A DNA stretch of 64,000 nt from an uncultured Pelagibacteraceae bacterium (GTDB lineage Bacteria > Pseudomonadota > Alphaproteobacteria > Pelagibacterales > Pelagibacteraceae), in contig CACEFK010000003.1 in the NCBI GenBank assembly GCA_902558835.1, forward strand, positions 1-64,000. The letters run 5' to 3'. Below are positions 31,125 to 42,109 of the stretch, one piece after another. Under the pieces are notes generated by a model. The model was not told the origin of the DNA. It ran no database searches and saw only the letters and a program-made list of their open reading frames with translations. The translations under genes were made by a program, and so were the position numbers. Numbering within the stretch: position 1 is the first letter of the stretch; the number at the start of each line of letters is the position of its first letter.

Positions 31125-32458
31125 ACAATTGCATCTTTATCTAGCCAGCTAACGTTAAAATCTGAATTGATAAATTTTTTGTGGTTTAGTAATTTTTTAT
31201 GCAGAGGTATTGTTGTTGTTATTCCTTCAATAACAAATTCATCTAAAGATCTATTCATTCTTTGAATTGCTTCTGTTCTGTTTCTTCCATGACAAATTAA
31301 CTTACAAACCATACTATCATAATAAGGCGTTACCTTGTATCCTTGAAATATTGCGCCATCTACTCTTGTTCTAAAACCAGATGGTTGATGACACATAGTA
31401 ATAACTCCAGGCGAAGGCTGAAAGTTTTTACTAGCATCCTCAGCATTTATTCTACATTCAATTGCATGTCCCCTAGGATTTATATCACTTTGTTTCAAAG
31501 CTGTTTCCCCTGAAAAAGCAATCCAAATTTGCTCTTTAATTATATCAACGCCAGTAACCATCTCAGTTACAGGATGTTCAACTTGAACTCTTGTATTCAT
31601 TTCAAGGAAATAAAATTTTCCATCTTCATATATAAACTCAACAGTCCCAGCTCCCATATAGCCAATTTTAGCTACCATTTTTACTGTTCTTTCAAATAAA
31701 TCTTTTCTTATTTCATCATTTAAAACTGGACTTGGTGTTTCTTCTATAAGTTTTTGATGCCTTCTTTGAACCGAACAATCTCTCTCATGTAGGTGAACTG
31801 CTCTATTTTTTCCAGCTAATATTTGAACTTCAATATGTCTTGGATTTTGAAAAAATTTTTCGATATAAACTTCGTCATTACCAAAGTATTTTTGTGCTTC
31901 TGATTTTGCAGTTGAAAACAACGTTTCAAATTCTTCTTCTTTATAAACTATTTTCATACCTTTACCTCCACCTCCACCTGAGGCTTTGATTAAGACAGGA
32001 AAACCAATTTTTTTACAAAGTTCTTTTGCTTCAGAGATATCTTTTACACCTCCTTCAGACCCTTCAATAACGGGTAATCCATTTTCTTTAGCTATTCTTT
32101 TTGCTTGGATTTTATCACCCATCATTTCAATATGTTTTGATGAGGCTCCAATAAAATTAATTTTGTTTTCTTCTAAAATTCTTGCAAAATTTGAATTTTC
32201 AGAAAGAAAACCATAGCCTGGATGGACAGCATCAGCATTTGTAAGTTCTATTGCTGACATTAGTGCTGGAATATTCAAATAACTATTCACTGGTTGATGA
32301 GAACCTATGCATACGCTTTCATCAGCCATTCTTACATGCATACTTTCTCTATCTACATCCGAATGAACAGCTACCGTAGGTATTCCCCATTCTTTACATG
32401 CCCTAATAATTCTAACTGCAATTTCCCCACGGTTTGCAATTAAAATTTTTTTAAACAT
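31121..32458 (-). CDS. accC: Biotin carboxylase subunit of acetyl-CoA carboxylase
   Basis: KILIANRGEIAVRIIRACKE, KASGGGGGKGMKIV, FLEMNTRVQVEHPVTE. Confidence 0.97.
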   Translation of the reverse strand: MFKKILIANRGEIAVRIIRACKEWGIPTVAVHSDVDRESMHVRMADESVCIGSHQPVNSYLNIPALMSAIELTNADAVHPGYGFLSENSNFARILEENKINFIGASSKHIEMMGDKIQAKRIAKENGLPVIEGSEGGVKDISEAKELCKKIGFPVLIKASGGGGGKGMKIVYKEEEFETLFSTAKSEAQKYFGNDEVYIEKFFQNPRHIEVQILAGKNRAVHLHERDCSVQRRHQKLIEETPSPVLNDEIRKDLFERTVKMVAKIGYMGAGTVEFIYEDGKFYFLEMNTRVQVEHPVTEMVTGVDIIKEQIWIAFSGETALKQSDINPRGHAIECRINAEDASKNFQPSPGVITMCHQPSGFRTRVDGAIFQGYKVTPYYDSMVCKLICHGRNRTEAIQRMNRSLDEFVIEGITTTIPLHKKLLNHKKFINSDFNVSWLDKDAIV

Positions 32459-32461
32459 TAT

Positions 32462-32896
32462 TTATTCTAGGATAATAATAGTTTGACCAAATTCTACAGG
32501 TTGGCCATCTTCAACACAAATTTCTTTTACTACACCATCTGCTGTTGAAGGAACATGATTCATTGTTTTCATTGCTTCAACAATCATTATTGTGTCACCT
32601 TTTTTTATTTTTTTTCCAATCTCAACAAACTTTTTAGCACCAGGTTCTGGAGAGTGATAGGCAGTTCCAATTATAGGTGAAGTAATTTCAGTTCCTGATT
32701 TAATATTTTGAGTTTGAGTAGATGCTGAACTTGTTGCAGGTGATGAGGGCGAAATAACTTGTGGTTGATTGCTAATTGAAACATTATTTTTTGATACTTT
32801 AATTTTTGTATCTTTTTCAGTTATCTCTATTTCAGTAAGATTAAATTCTTTTAAATAATCACTTAACTCTTTAATTATTTTTTTATCTATTTTCAT
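32462..32896 (-). CDS. accB: Biotin carboxyl carrier protein of acetyl-CoA carboxylase
   Basis: C-terminal biotinyl domain IVEAMKTMNHVPS; upstream of accC. Confidence 0.96.
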   Translation of the reverse strand: MKIDKKIIKELSDYLKEFNLTEIEITEKDTKIKVSKNNVSISNQPQVISPSSPATSSASTQTQNIKSGTEITSPIIGTAYHSPEPGAKKFVEIGKKIKKGDTIMIVEAMKTMNHVPSTADGVVKEICVEDGQPVEFGQTIIILE

Positions 32897-33332
32897 TTTG
32901 CAAAGTCTTTTGTAATGAAATTATGGCCAAAATATATCCTTCAGCACCTAGTCCAAAAATTCCTCCAGTTACGACACCACTTATAAGTGATTTATGTCTA
33001 AATTCCTCTCTTTTATAAATATTAGATAAATGTAGCTCGATTATTGGTTTTTTAAATAAATCCAAAGCATCTCTTATGGCCACAGAAGTATGAGTAAATG
33101 CAGCAGCATTTACAATCATACCATCAAATTTTTTTCTAGCATCTTGAATTATATTAACAAGCTCTCCTTCAATATTTGATTGCGCAAATTCAACATGAAG
33201 ACCAATTTCTTTTGCTTTTTTAGAACAATTCTCTTTAAGTTGGTCAAACGTAGTTGATCCATATTGTGATTGTTCTCTTTCTCCTAATAGATTAAGATTT
33301 GGACCATTAATAATAATTATTTTATTATTCAT
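32883..33332 (-). CDS. aroQ: 3-dehydroquinate dehydratase type II
   Basis: IINGPNLNLLGEREQSQYG, NAAAFTHTSVAIRDAL, ELHLSNIYKREEFR. Confidence 0.97.
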   Translation of the reverse strand: MNNKIIIINGPNLNLLGEREQSQYGSTTFDQLKENCSKKAKEIGLHVEFAQSNIEGELVNIIQDARKKFDGMIVNAAAFTHTSVAIRDALDLFKKPIIELHLSNIYKREEFRHKSLISGVVTGGIFGLGAEGYILAIISLQKTLQNENR

Positions 33333-33348
33333 TCAACATTTATATACG

Positions 33349-33567
33349 ATGAAAAAAATAAAAAAAATAAAAATTAAAATAAATGGTAAAATCAAATCTA
33401 TAACTCAAGATTCTAAACTCTCTGAAGTGTTAAAAAATCTAAAAATACCATTAAATAAAGTAGCAATTGAGCTAAATAAAGAAATAATAGATAAAAAAAA
33501 AATTAATAAAATAAAATTAATTAAAAATGATAAAATTGAAATAGTTCATTTTATTGGAGGTGGTTAA
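33349..33567 (+). CDS. thiS: Sulfur carrier protein ThiS
   Basis: 72 aa ubiquitin-like, C-terminal GGG, followed by thiG. Confidence 0.88.
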   Translation: MKKIKKIKIKINGKIKSITQDSKLSEVLKNLKIPLNKVAIELNKEIIDKKKINKIKLIKNDKIEIVHFIGGG

Positions 33568-33568
33568 T

Positions 33569-34342
33569 TTGAAAAAAGACAGTCTAATTATTGCAAATAA
33601 AAAATTTAATTCCAGATTAATTGTCGGAACAGGAAAATATAAAAGTATGTCTGAGTGCGCAAAAGCAATTAAGCTGTCTGGAGCAGAAATCGTAACAGTT
33701 GCTGTAAGAAGAGTTAATATTTCAGACAAAAAAAAGCCTTTATTGATGGATTATATTGATCCAAAAAAAATTACATATTTACCCAATACTGCTGGATGTT
33801 TTAATTCTAAAGAAGCCTTAAGAACATTAAGATTAGCCAGAGAAATAGGTGGTTGGAAGTTGGTTAAATTAGAAGTTTTAGGAGATAAAAAAAATTTATT
33901 TCCTGACATGATAGAAACTTTAAAATCAACAGAGGTTTTAGCTAAAGAGGGTTTTAGGGTTATGGTTTACTGCAATGATGATCCTTTAATGGCTAAGCGT
34001 CTAGAAAATGCAGGTGCTGACGCAATAATGCCTTTAGCTGCACCAATTGGATCGGGACTAGGGATACAAAACAAAATCAATATTCAAATAATTAGAAAAC
34101 AAACCAAACTTCCATTGATTATTGACGCTGGCTTAGGTCAAGCATCCGACGCAACAATAGCAATGGAGTTAGGATGTGATGGAGTACTTGTTAATACAGC
34201 AATTGCAAAAGCCAAAAAACCTTTTGAAATGGCACTTGCTTTTAAAAATGCTGTTATCGCCGGTAGACAATCCTACAAGTCAGGAAGAATAGATAAAATT
34301 TTGATGGGCAATCCATCATCTCCATCAAAAGGGATTATTTAG
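33569..34342 (+). CDS. thiG: Thiazole synthase (TTG start at 33569 preferred over track start 33554)
   Basis: FNSRLIVGTGKYKS, LPNTAGCFNSKEALRTLRLARE, IDAGLGQASDA; GGAGG at 33556-33560 upstream. Confidence 0.95.
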   Translation: MKKDSLIIANKKFNSRLIVGTGKYKSMSECAKAIKLSGAEIVTVAVRRVNISDKKKPLLMDYIDPKKITYLPNTAGCFNSKEALRTLRLAREIGGWKLVKLEVLGDKKNLFPDMIETLKSTEVLAKEGFRVMVYCNDDPLMAKRLENAGADAIMPLAAPIGSGLGIQNKINIQIIRKQTKLPLIIDAGLGQASDATIAMELGCDGVLVNTAIAKAKKPFEMALAFKNAVIAGRQSYKSGRIDKILMGNPSSPSKGII

Positions 34343-36152
34343 TTTTTTTATAATATCTTTTTTTTTTATAAGTTTTTTTGTTTATTTTTTTATTTTCTTT
34401 TTTTTCTAAAAATTTATTTTCTTTGTTTTGGATTTCTAAATTTTTTAATTTTTCGTAATATTCTACCAGTTCAACTGTTTTCTTTGATTTATTTTTAACA
34501 TCTATAATGTACTCTGGTATTATTAACGAATTGTCACTTATTATATCTATCTTTATTTTATTTTTTTTTTCAAAATAAGTTAGGTCATCAACAAAATTTT
34601 CTTTAAGAAAATCTGAAACTTTTTTACATACTTTTAATTCAACAAATTTAGCTTTATTAATAACTGCTTTTAATTCAACAATTTTTAGTAGTTTTTGAGC
34701 AAAAGACTCGTCCGTTAATGTAACTTTCCATTTAATTGCACTTTCTCTTAGCCTTTGTCTTGACATCTCCAAAAGACCAAAATTACTTATTCTTCCAATT
34801 TGAATTCTTGCTCTATCTGATCTGCATTTTTCTTTTAGTTTTCTTTCTACCAATCTCCTATTTCCATAACTTAGCATATCTATAAAATCTATAATTATTA
34901 AACCAGACAAATCTCTTATCTTTATTTGTCTTGCAATTTCTTCTGCAGCTTCAATATTCGTATCTAAAGCAGTGCTTTCAACATTTTTTCCTTTTATTGA
35001 ACTTCCAGAATTTATATCAATAGAAACCAAAGCTTCTGTTGGGTTGATAACCAAATATCCTCCTGATTTAAGTTTAATTTCAGAATCAAAAATTTGATTT
35101 AATTTTTGTTCAATTTTTTCTTGAATAAATAGTGGAATTTTTCCTCTATATTTTTTAACTTTTTTCACATTTGATGGCATCATATTTTTCATGAATGATT
35201 GAGCTTTTTTATAACCCTCGTTACCTTCTACAATTATATTTTTGGTATTTTCATCAAACATATCTCTTAAAGTTCTTTTAATTATTTCACTTTCTTGATG
35301 AATTAAGGAGGGAGCAATAGAATTTATTGCATTTTCCTTTATTTGACCCCAGGTATTAATCAAAGTTGTTAAATCATTATTTATTTCATTTTTTGTTTTG
35401 TTACTTCCGGCAGTTCTAACAATTAAGCCCATCTCCCTAGGTATTTCAATTTCATTTAAAATTGTTCTTATTTTTTTTCTGTCAGAAGGATTAAATATTT
35501 TTCTTGATATACCACCTCCTTTAGGAGTGTTTGGCATTAATACTATGTATTTACCAGCAATAGAAATAAAAGTACTTAATGCAGCACCTTTTTGACCTCT
35601 TTCATCTTTAATTACTTGCACAAGAATTACTTGGTTGGGTTTAATTACTTCCTGAATTTTATATCTTTTAAATTTAAATCTATGCTCTTTCTTTTTTCCT
35701 TTTCCATCATCTAAATTTTCTTTTTCAGTAATATTTTCTTTGTTATTTGAATCTTCTTCTATTTGTTCTTCTGATATCTTTTCTATCGGATCATCAATTT
35801 CTAGTTTTCCTTCAGCAATATTTTCCTCTTCTTTAGCCTCAACTTCTCTTGAAAGTTCTTCTCTAGCTTTTTCTTCCTCCTCTTTAATTCTTTCTAAATC
35901 TGCTTTCGGTATCTGATAATAATCTGATTGAATGTCATTAAAAGACAAAAACCCATGCCTCTCTCTTCCAAAATCAACAAAAGCTGCTTGCAAAGAGGGT
36001 TCAATTCTACTTACTTTGCCTAAATAAATATTATTTTTAATTAAGTTATTTTTTAAACCTTCGTACTCGTAATCTTCAATATTTTCGTCAGATTTAAGAA
36101 CAACTCTAGTTTCGTTAGGATGCGAAGCATCGATATATAAATTTTTTTCCAT
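34335..36152 (-). CDS. rne: Ribonuclease E/G family
   Basis: NIYLGKVSRIEPSLQAAFVDFGRERHGFL, ALVSIDINSG, IRDLSGLIIIDFIDM, GLLEMSRQR. Confidence 0.92.
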   Translation of the reverse strand: MEKNLYIDASHPNETRVVLKSDENIEDYEYEGLKNNLIKNNIYLGKVSRIEPSLQAAFVDFGRERHGFLSFNDIQSDYYQIPKADLERIKEEEEKAREELSREVEAKEEENIAEGKLEIDDPIEKISEEQIEEDSNNKENITEKENLDDGKGKKKEHRFKFKRYKIQEVIKPNQVILVQVIKDERGQKGAALSTFISIAGKYIVLMPNTPKGGGISRKIFNPSDRKKIRTILNEIEIPREMGLIVRTAGSNKTKNEINNDLTTLINTWGQIKENAINSIAPSLIHQESEIIKRTLRDMFDENTKNIIVEGNEGYKKAQSFMKNMMPSNVKKVKKYRGKIPLFIQEKIEQKLNQIFDSEIKLKSGGYLVINPTEALVSIDINSGSSIKGKNVESTALDTNIEAAEEIARQIKIRDLSGLIIIDFIDMLSYGNRRLVERKLKEKCRSDRARIQIGRISNFGLLEMSRQRLRESAIKWKVTLTDESFAQKLLKIVELKAVINKAKFVELKVCKKVSDFLKENFVDDLTYFEKKNKIKIDIISDNSLIIPEYIIDVKNKSKKTVELVEYYEKLKNLEIQNKENKFLEKKENKKINKKTYKKKRYYKKTK

Positions 36153-36252
36153 AATTTTGTTAATGTTAATTTCATTAGTAATTTAATTTTTAAAATTTTG
36201 TTTAATTTTCTTGCCATATCTTTAACAAATTCCAAGATATAATGAAATTAAA

Positions 36253-38589
36253 ATGAATAAATTTTTCAAAAATATCTTTATTTTAATTACTTCTTTTATT
36301 CTATTATCAGCAATTTCGATAATAAGTGTTTTATGGACTTATTCTAATGATTTACCAGATTATAAATTTCTTAAAAGTTACAAACCTCCTGTTTCCAGTA
36401 AAGTTTACTCTGGTAATGGTGATTTGGTGGCAGATTTTTCACAGGAAAAAAGAGTATTTGTTCCATTTAATTCAATTCCAAAAAAAGTAATTAATGCATT
36501 TTTATCTGCTGAAGATAAAAATTTTTTCAAACATCCAGGCGTTGATGCTAAAGGTGTTATTAGAGCTGTAATAAATAATATTTCAAATATTTTATCATCT
36601 AAAAGGTTAGAAGGAGCATCTACAATTACTCAACAGGTAGCAAAAAACTTTTTACTAACAAATGAAGTAAGTTTAAATAGAAAAATTAAGGAAGCAATTT
36701 TAGCTTTTAGAATAGAGAGAGCTTTATCTAAAGAAAGAATTCTAGAACTTTATCTAAACCAAATTTATCTCGGAAGTGGAGCATATGGAGTAGCTGCAGC
36801 AAGCTTAGAATATTTTGATAAATCTATTAAAGATTTAAATTACTCAGAAGCTGCTTTATTAGCAGCTTTACCAAAAGCACCTAGTAGATATAATCCTTAT
36901 AGAGATCCAGATATAGCAAAATTTAGAAGAAATTTAGTTTTAAAAAATTTGTTAGATAATAATTATTTAACTTCAGAATGGTATGAAAAAATTACAAAAG
37001 AGGAAATAATTTTAAAAAAAAATAAAAAAATTTATTTAGAAGATGCTCAATATTTTATTGAAGATGTGAGAAAGAGTGTAATTGAAACTTTAACCTATGA
37101 TAAAGTTTACAAACAAGGTTTTAATATCAATACTCCAATAGATTTAAATTTACAAATAATTGCAACAAAATCACTCAGAGATGGATTAATAGCATATGAT
37201 AAAAGAAAGGGATGGAGAGGACCACTTACTAACAAGATTTATAATTCAGAATGGAAAAAAGATTTAAAAAAGTATAAATTAGAAAATTCAATTAATTGGA
37301 AATTAGCAATAGTCAAAAAGATAAATAAATTTTCAGCAGAAATAGAAACAGAAGATAATATTGAAGGTGTTATTGAATATCAGAGTGTTTCTTGGACAAA
37401 AAAAGAATTTAATAAATTATTAAAACCTGGTGATATTATTTATGTTAAAAATCTTAAAGAAAATATTTTTAACTTACAACAATTACCAAAGATAAATGGA
37501 GGAATTGTTGTGATGGATCCATTTACTGGAAGAGTTTTAGCACTAAGTGGTGGTTTTAGTTTTAAACAAAGTGAATTTAACAGAGCAACTCAAGCTAAAA
37601 GACAGCCTGGATCAGCTTTCAAACCATTTGTTTATGCATTAGCTTTAGAGAACAATTTTACACCAACATCATTAGTTCTTGACGCACCATTGGTTTTAGA
37701 CCAAGGAGATGATTTAAAAATGTGGAAACCAGAAAATTATGGAAAAAAATTTTATGGACCTTCGACTTTAAGAGTTGGTTTGGAGAAATCCAGAAATTTA
37801 ATGACAGTAAGAATAGCCCAAAATCTTGGTGTAGAGAAAATAGTTAATTTTTCAAAAGCATTAAAAATTTATGATAATCCAGAAGAACTTTTATCCATAT
37901 CTTTGGGATCTGCTGAAACAACTTTATTAAAACTTACATCTGCTTATTCAGTTTTTGTAAATGGAGGAAAACTTGTTGAACCAATACTTATAGATAGAAT
38001 TCAAGACGGTGAGGGAAATACTATTTTTAATAATGATAAAAGAAAATGTATTAATTGTGATCAAATTTCTTATTTAACTGAAGATTATCCAGAGATTAAA
38101 AATAACTATAAGCAAATTTTTTCTCCAGAAACTGCTTTTCAAATGACATCAATTTTAGAAGGAGTTGTTCAAAGAGGTACAGCTAAAAAATTAAAAGACT
38201 TAAATTTGAATATTGCAGGAAAAACTGGAACAACAAATAAAAATACAGATACTTGGTTTATAGGTTTTACCTCAAATGTGCTAGTTGGTGTTTATGTTGG
38301 TTCAGATAATCCAACTCCATTAGGAAAATATGAAACAGGATCCAAAACAGCTTTGCCAATATTCAAAAGTTTTATAAGTGATTCTATTAACAAAAATGAT
38401 GCAAGACCATTTAAGGCTGCTAAAGGTACAGTAATGATGGTTGTTGACCCTTTAACAGGTCAAAAAGCAAAATTTAACTCAAAGAATACAATTATTGAGG
38501 TTTTTAAAAAAGAAAATGTGGTTGATGGAAAAGTACTTTATACAAATTCAGATAGATTAGATTCAAATAATATATTAAAGTTTTACTAA
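36253..38589 (+). CDS. mrcA: Penicillin-binding protein 1A
   Basis: Transglycosylase SAEDKNFFKHPGVD, EGASTITQQVAKNFLL; transpeptidase RQPGSAFKPFVYA, AGKTGTTNKNTDTWFIGF. Confidence 0.95.
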   Translation: MNKFFKNIFILITSFILLSAISIISVLWTYSNDLPDYKFLKSYKPPVSSKVYSGNGDLVADFSQEKRVFVPFNSIPKKVINAFLSAEDKNFFKHPGVDAKGVIRAVINNISNILSSKRLEGASTITQQVAKNFLLTNEVSLNRKIKEAILAFRIERALSKERILELYLNQIYLGSGAYGVAAASLEYFDKSIKDLNYSEAALLAALPKAPSRYNPYRDPDIAKFRRNLVLKNLLDNNYLTSEWYEKITKEEIILKKNKKIYLEDAQYFIEDVRKSVIETLTYDKVYKQGFNINTPIDLNLQIIATKSLRDGLIAYDKRKGWRGPLTNKIYNSEWKKDLKKYKLENSINWKLAIVKKINKFSAEIETEDNIEGVIEYQSVSWTKKEFNKLLKPGDIIYVKNLKENIFNLQQLPKINGGIVVMDPFTGRVLALSGGFSFKQSEFNRATQAKRQPGSAFKPFVYALALENNFTPTSLVLDAPLVLDQGDDLKMWKPENYGKKFYGPSTLRVGLEKSRNLMTVRIAQNLGVEKIVNFSKALKIYDNPEELLSISLGSAETTLLKLTSAYSVFVNGGKLVEPILIDRIQDGEGNTIFNNDKRKCINCDQISYLTEDYPEIKNNYKQIFSPETAFQMTSILEGVVQRGTAKKLKDLNLNIAGKTGTTNKNTDTWFIGFTSNVLVGVYVGSDNPTPLGKYETGSKTALPIFKSFISDSINKNDARPFKAAKGTVMMVVDPLTGQKAKFNSKNTIIEVFKKENVVDGKVLYTNSDRLDSNNILKFY

Positions 38590-39690
38590 TGGATAATAAT
38601 TATCAAAATTTAAAAGAAGAGATTGAAAAGATAAATCAAAAAATACAGGAGTATCTTTGAAAAAAACAATATCCATTCAAAGCTAAAATCTTTAAACTCA
38701 CAAATGTTGAGAGCTGATTTTTGGCAAGATAAAAATAATTCTCAAAGAGTAATCAAAGAAAAGAAATTTTATGAAGATTTAACTAATTCTTTATATAATA
38801 ATGTCGAAAAACTAAAAGATTTAGATGATTTGAGTGAACTGGCGCATGAAGAAGAGAACTTACAAGTTCAAAATGAAGTTTTACAAAATATAAAAGATTT
38901 AAGAACTGAAGTTAAAAAAAATGAAATTAAATGTTTTTTATCAAATGAAGCAGACCCTTTAAATTGTTATATAGAAATACATGCTGGTGCTGGAGGTACA
39001 GAAAGTCAAGATTGGGCTGATATGCTAAGAAGAATGTATTTAAAATGGTCTGATAAAAAAAATTTTAAATCAAGTTTGATTAGTGAACATAGAGGTGACG
39101 AGGCTGGAATAAAGTCTGCAACAATTAAAATAGATGGTGACTATGTTTTTGGATGGTTAAAAAAAGAGTCGGGAATACATAGATTAGTTAGGATATCTCC
39201 ATTTGACTCTGGAGCAAGAAGGCACACAAGTTTCGCAAGTGTTTGGATCTATCCAGTTGTAGACGAAAATATAAATATAGAAATTTTAGAAAAAGATTTA
39301 AGGATAGACACCTATCGTTCAAGTGGAGCAGGTGGCCAGCATGTTAATACTACTGATAGCGCAGTTAGAATAACACACATTCCTTCAAAAATTGTTGTTC
39401 AATGTCAAAATGAAAGATCTCAACATAAAAATAAAGAAACCTGCATGAATATGTTGAAAGCAAGATTATATGATTATGAAATTAAAAAAAGAGAGGAAGA
39501 AAATCAAAATGTTGAAAGTTCTAAATCTGAAATAGGGTGGGGGCATCAAATTAGATCTTATGTTCTTCAACCTTACAGGCTTGTAAAAGATAATAGAACT
39601 AGTTTTGAAAGCACTAGTCCAGATAAAGTCTTAGATGGTGATATTGATGAATTTTTGGAACAATCTCTTTATAAATTAAATGAAAAATAA
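38589..39690 (+). CDS. prfB: Peptide chain release factor 2, programmed +1 frameshift at 38655-38660
   Basis: Zero frame 38589-38660 MDNNYQNLKEEIEKINQKIQEYL then TGA; CTT TGA with AGGAG three nt upstream; +1 frame LEKNNIHSKLKSLNSQMLRADFWQD...; RSSGAGGQHVNTTDSAVRITH. Confidence 0.96.
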
Positions 39691-42109
39691 TATTTTAAAA
39701 TATTTTATATTACTTCTGTCATTGTTAGTTATTTTGACAGTTTACCTTAGCACCGTAGGTATAGAGACAAATAAATTTAACGATCAAATTAAAAAAAGAA
39801 TTTCACTAATAAATAAAAAGATAGATATAGATTTAAAAAAAATTAAATTAACTCTAGATCCTTTCAAACTAAAAATTTATGCAAAAACAATTGGTACCAC
39901 AGTATATTTTTCAAAAAGACCTTTAGCATTAGAAAGCATAAAAACCCAAGTATCACTTGGTTCTTTAATTAAAAAAAAGATTTCATCTTCAAATATAGAG
40001 GTAAAAACTAAGTCTATATTATTAAATGATTTAATTAAATTTGTTAGGACCATAAATAATAAACCAGAATTTTTTATATTAGAAAAAATTGTAAAAAAAG
40101 GTCATGTAATTATAGATCTGAGTTTGAACATCGATGAAAATGGAAAACTTAAAAATGATTATATTATTGAAGGTTTGATAAAAGATGGAGGTATTAATTT
40201 TTTAGACAGGTCTAATTTTAAAAATATAAATTTTAATTTCAATATTCAAAAAGATAATTATCATTTTGATGAAATAAATTTTAAAACAGAAGAAGTAAAT
40301 TTTATTTCAAAAAAACTTAAAGTAAAAAAGAAAAAAAATAGCTTTTTAGTTGATGCTATTGTTGAAAATAATCAATCAAGTTTAAATTCAAATATTTTAA
40401 ATTTATTAAATTTAAGTTTTAAAAATATAATTGTTGATGATGCTAAATTTAAAACAAATAATGAATTTTCTTTGGAAATAGATAAAAAATTCAAAGTTAA
40501 AAATTTTATTTTAAATTCTGACATAAATATTACTCAGCTAAAATATAAAAATTTAAAAATAATTAATAAATATTTTTCAGAAGTTGATGATCTAATTTTA
40601 CTAGATAATCATAAATTAAATTTAAATTATAAGGACAACAATTTAACAATTAATGGTGAGGGGCAAATTCAGTTAAATACTGGAGAAATAGATGAAATTA
40701 AATATTTTATAAATAAAAAAGATAATGATTTAAGTATAGATTCAGAATTATTTTTAAAAAATATAGTTTTAGAGCAGCAAGATTTTTTAAAAATTTTCTT
40801 TCCTCAAACTAATGAAAATATAAATTTTAATAACCAAAAATTAAAAATTAATTTTAACAATAATAATCTAACTTTTTCAGGCTCTGGAAAATTTAAAATC
40901 GATAAAGATTTTGAAGAAATTGATTATTTTATTGAGAAAAATGAAAATAAATTAAGTTTTAATACTAATTTAAATGTAAAAAATACAAAATTTAAAATTG
41001 ATAACATTAATTATAAAAAAAAAGATAAAAGTAAAATGAATCTTCAAATTAATGGAGAAATAAAAAATAATAAAAATCTTAATATAAATAGTTTTATTCT
41101 TAATGAAGAAAATAATAACATTAAAATTAAGAATTTATTTCTTAACGATTATAATCAAATAATAAAAATTGATCAGGCAAATTTTAATTATTTAGATACA
41201 GAAAACAAAAAAAATAATTACAATATAAAAAAATTAGAAGGCCAAAATTATTTAATTGACGGAACCTCATTTAATGCAAATTCTTTAATTTCGAATTTAC
41301 TAGATTCCAATGATAAAAAAGAAAACAATCTTTTTGAAAATAACGTAGGCATAGACCTAAATTTTGAGGAAGTTTACTTTGATACAGTATACTTTGTTAA
41401 GGATTTAAAAGGAAAGTTAAAGATTATTAATAACAAAGTTGAGGAAGCAGATATTTTGGCCTTTTATAACAATTCACAAAATATAAAATTTACAATTAGA
41501 ACAAATGATCAAGATGAAAAAATTACAACTCTTTTCTCATCTAAGGCAAAACCCTTAGTAGATAGATATAAATTCATTAAAGGATTTAAAGATGATAGAG
41601 AAGGATATTTAGATTTTTACTCTGTAAAAATAGATGGAGTTTCAACTTCTAAATTAATAATTGATAATTTTAAAGTTAAAGAAATTCCAGTACTAGCAAA
41701 GTTGTTAGCTCTTGCGTCTCTTCAAGGAATAGCAGACTTACTTACAGGAGAAGGCATTAGATTTACAGATTTTGAAATGAATTTTACTAATCAAGATAAA
41801 TTTATGAAAATTCAAGAGTTATACGCAATTGGTCCAGCAATATCTATTTTATTGGAAGGATACATTGAGGAGAATAAATTAATCAGTTTAAGAGGAACTT
41901 TGGTTCCAGCTACAACAATAAACAGATCTATTGCTTCAATACCTTTACTTGGTGACTTATTGATTGGAAAGAAAGTGGGTGATGGAGTTTTTGGAGTCAG
42001 TTTTAAAATTAAAGGTCCGCCTAAAAATTTAGAAACTACTGTAAATCCTATAAAAACTCTAACACCCAGGTTTATTACTAGAACTTTAGAGAAAATTAAA
42101 AAAAATTAG
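39680..42109 (+). CDS. AsmA/YhdP-like large protein with DUF3971-like C-terminal region
   Basis: N-terminal TM, long beta-rich repetitive body, C-terminal FKVKEIPVLAKLLALASLQGIADLLTGEGIRFTDFE. Confidence 0.65.
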   Translation: MKNNILKYFILLLSLLVILTVYLSTVGIETNKFNDQIKKRISLINKKIDIDLKKIKLTLDPFKLKIYAKTIGTTVYFSKRPLALESIKTQVSLGSLIKKKISSSNIEVKTKSILLNDLIKFVRTINNKPEFFILEKIVKKGHVIIDLSLNIDENGKLKNDYIIEGLIKDGGINFLDRSNFKNINFNFNIQKDNYHFDEINFKTEEVNFISKKLKVKKKKNSFLVDAIVENNQSSLNSNILNLLNLSFKNIIVDDAKFKTNNEFSLEIDKKFKVKNFILNSDINITQLKYKNLKIINKYFSEVDDLILLDNHKLNLNYKDNNLTINGEGQIQLNTGEIDEIKYFINKKDNDLSIDSELFLKNIVLEQQDFLKIFFPQTNENINFNNQKLKINFNNNNLTFSGSGKFKIDKDFEEIDYFIEKNENKLSFNTNLNVKNTKFKIDNINYKKKDKSKMNLQINGEIKNNKNLNINSFILNEENNNIKIKNLFLNDYNQIIKIDQANFNYLDTENKKNNYNIKKLEGQNYLIDGTSFNANSLISNLLDSNDKKENNLFENNVGIDLNFEEVYFDTVYFVKDLKGKLKIINNKVEEADILAFYNNSQNIKFTIRTNDQDEKITTLFSSKAKPLVDRYKFIKGFKDDREGYLDFYSVKIDGVSTSKLIIDNFKVKEIPVLAKLLALASLQGIADLLTGEGIRFTDFEMNFTNQDKFMKIQELYAIGPAISILLEGYIEENKLISLRGTLVPATTINRSIASIPLLGDLLIGKKVGDGVFGVSFKIKGPPKNLETTVNPIKTLTPRFITRTLEKIKKN

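Noticed and set aside
38704-39690. prfB as an N-terminally truncated gene or pseudogene
   Set aside because: The missing N-terminus is recovered by the canonical +1 frameshift at 38655-38660.
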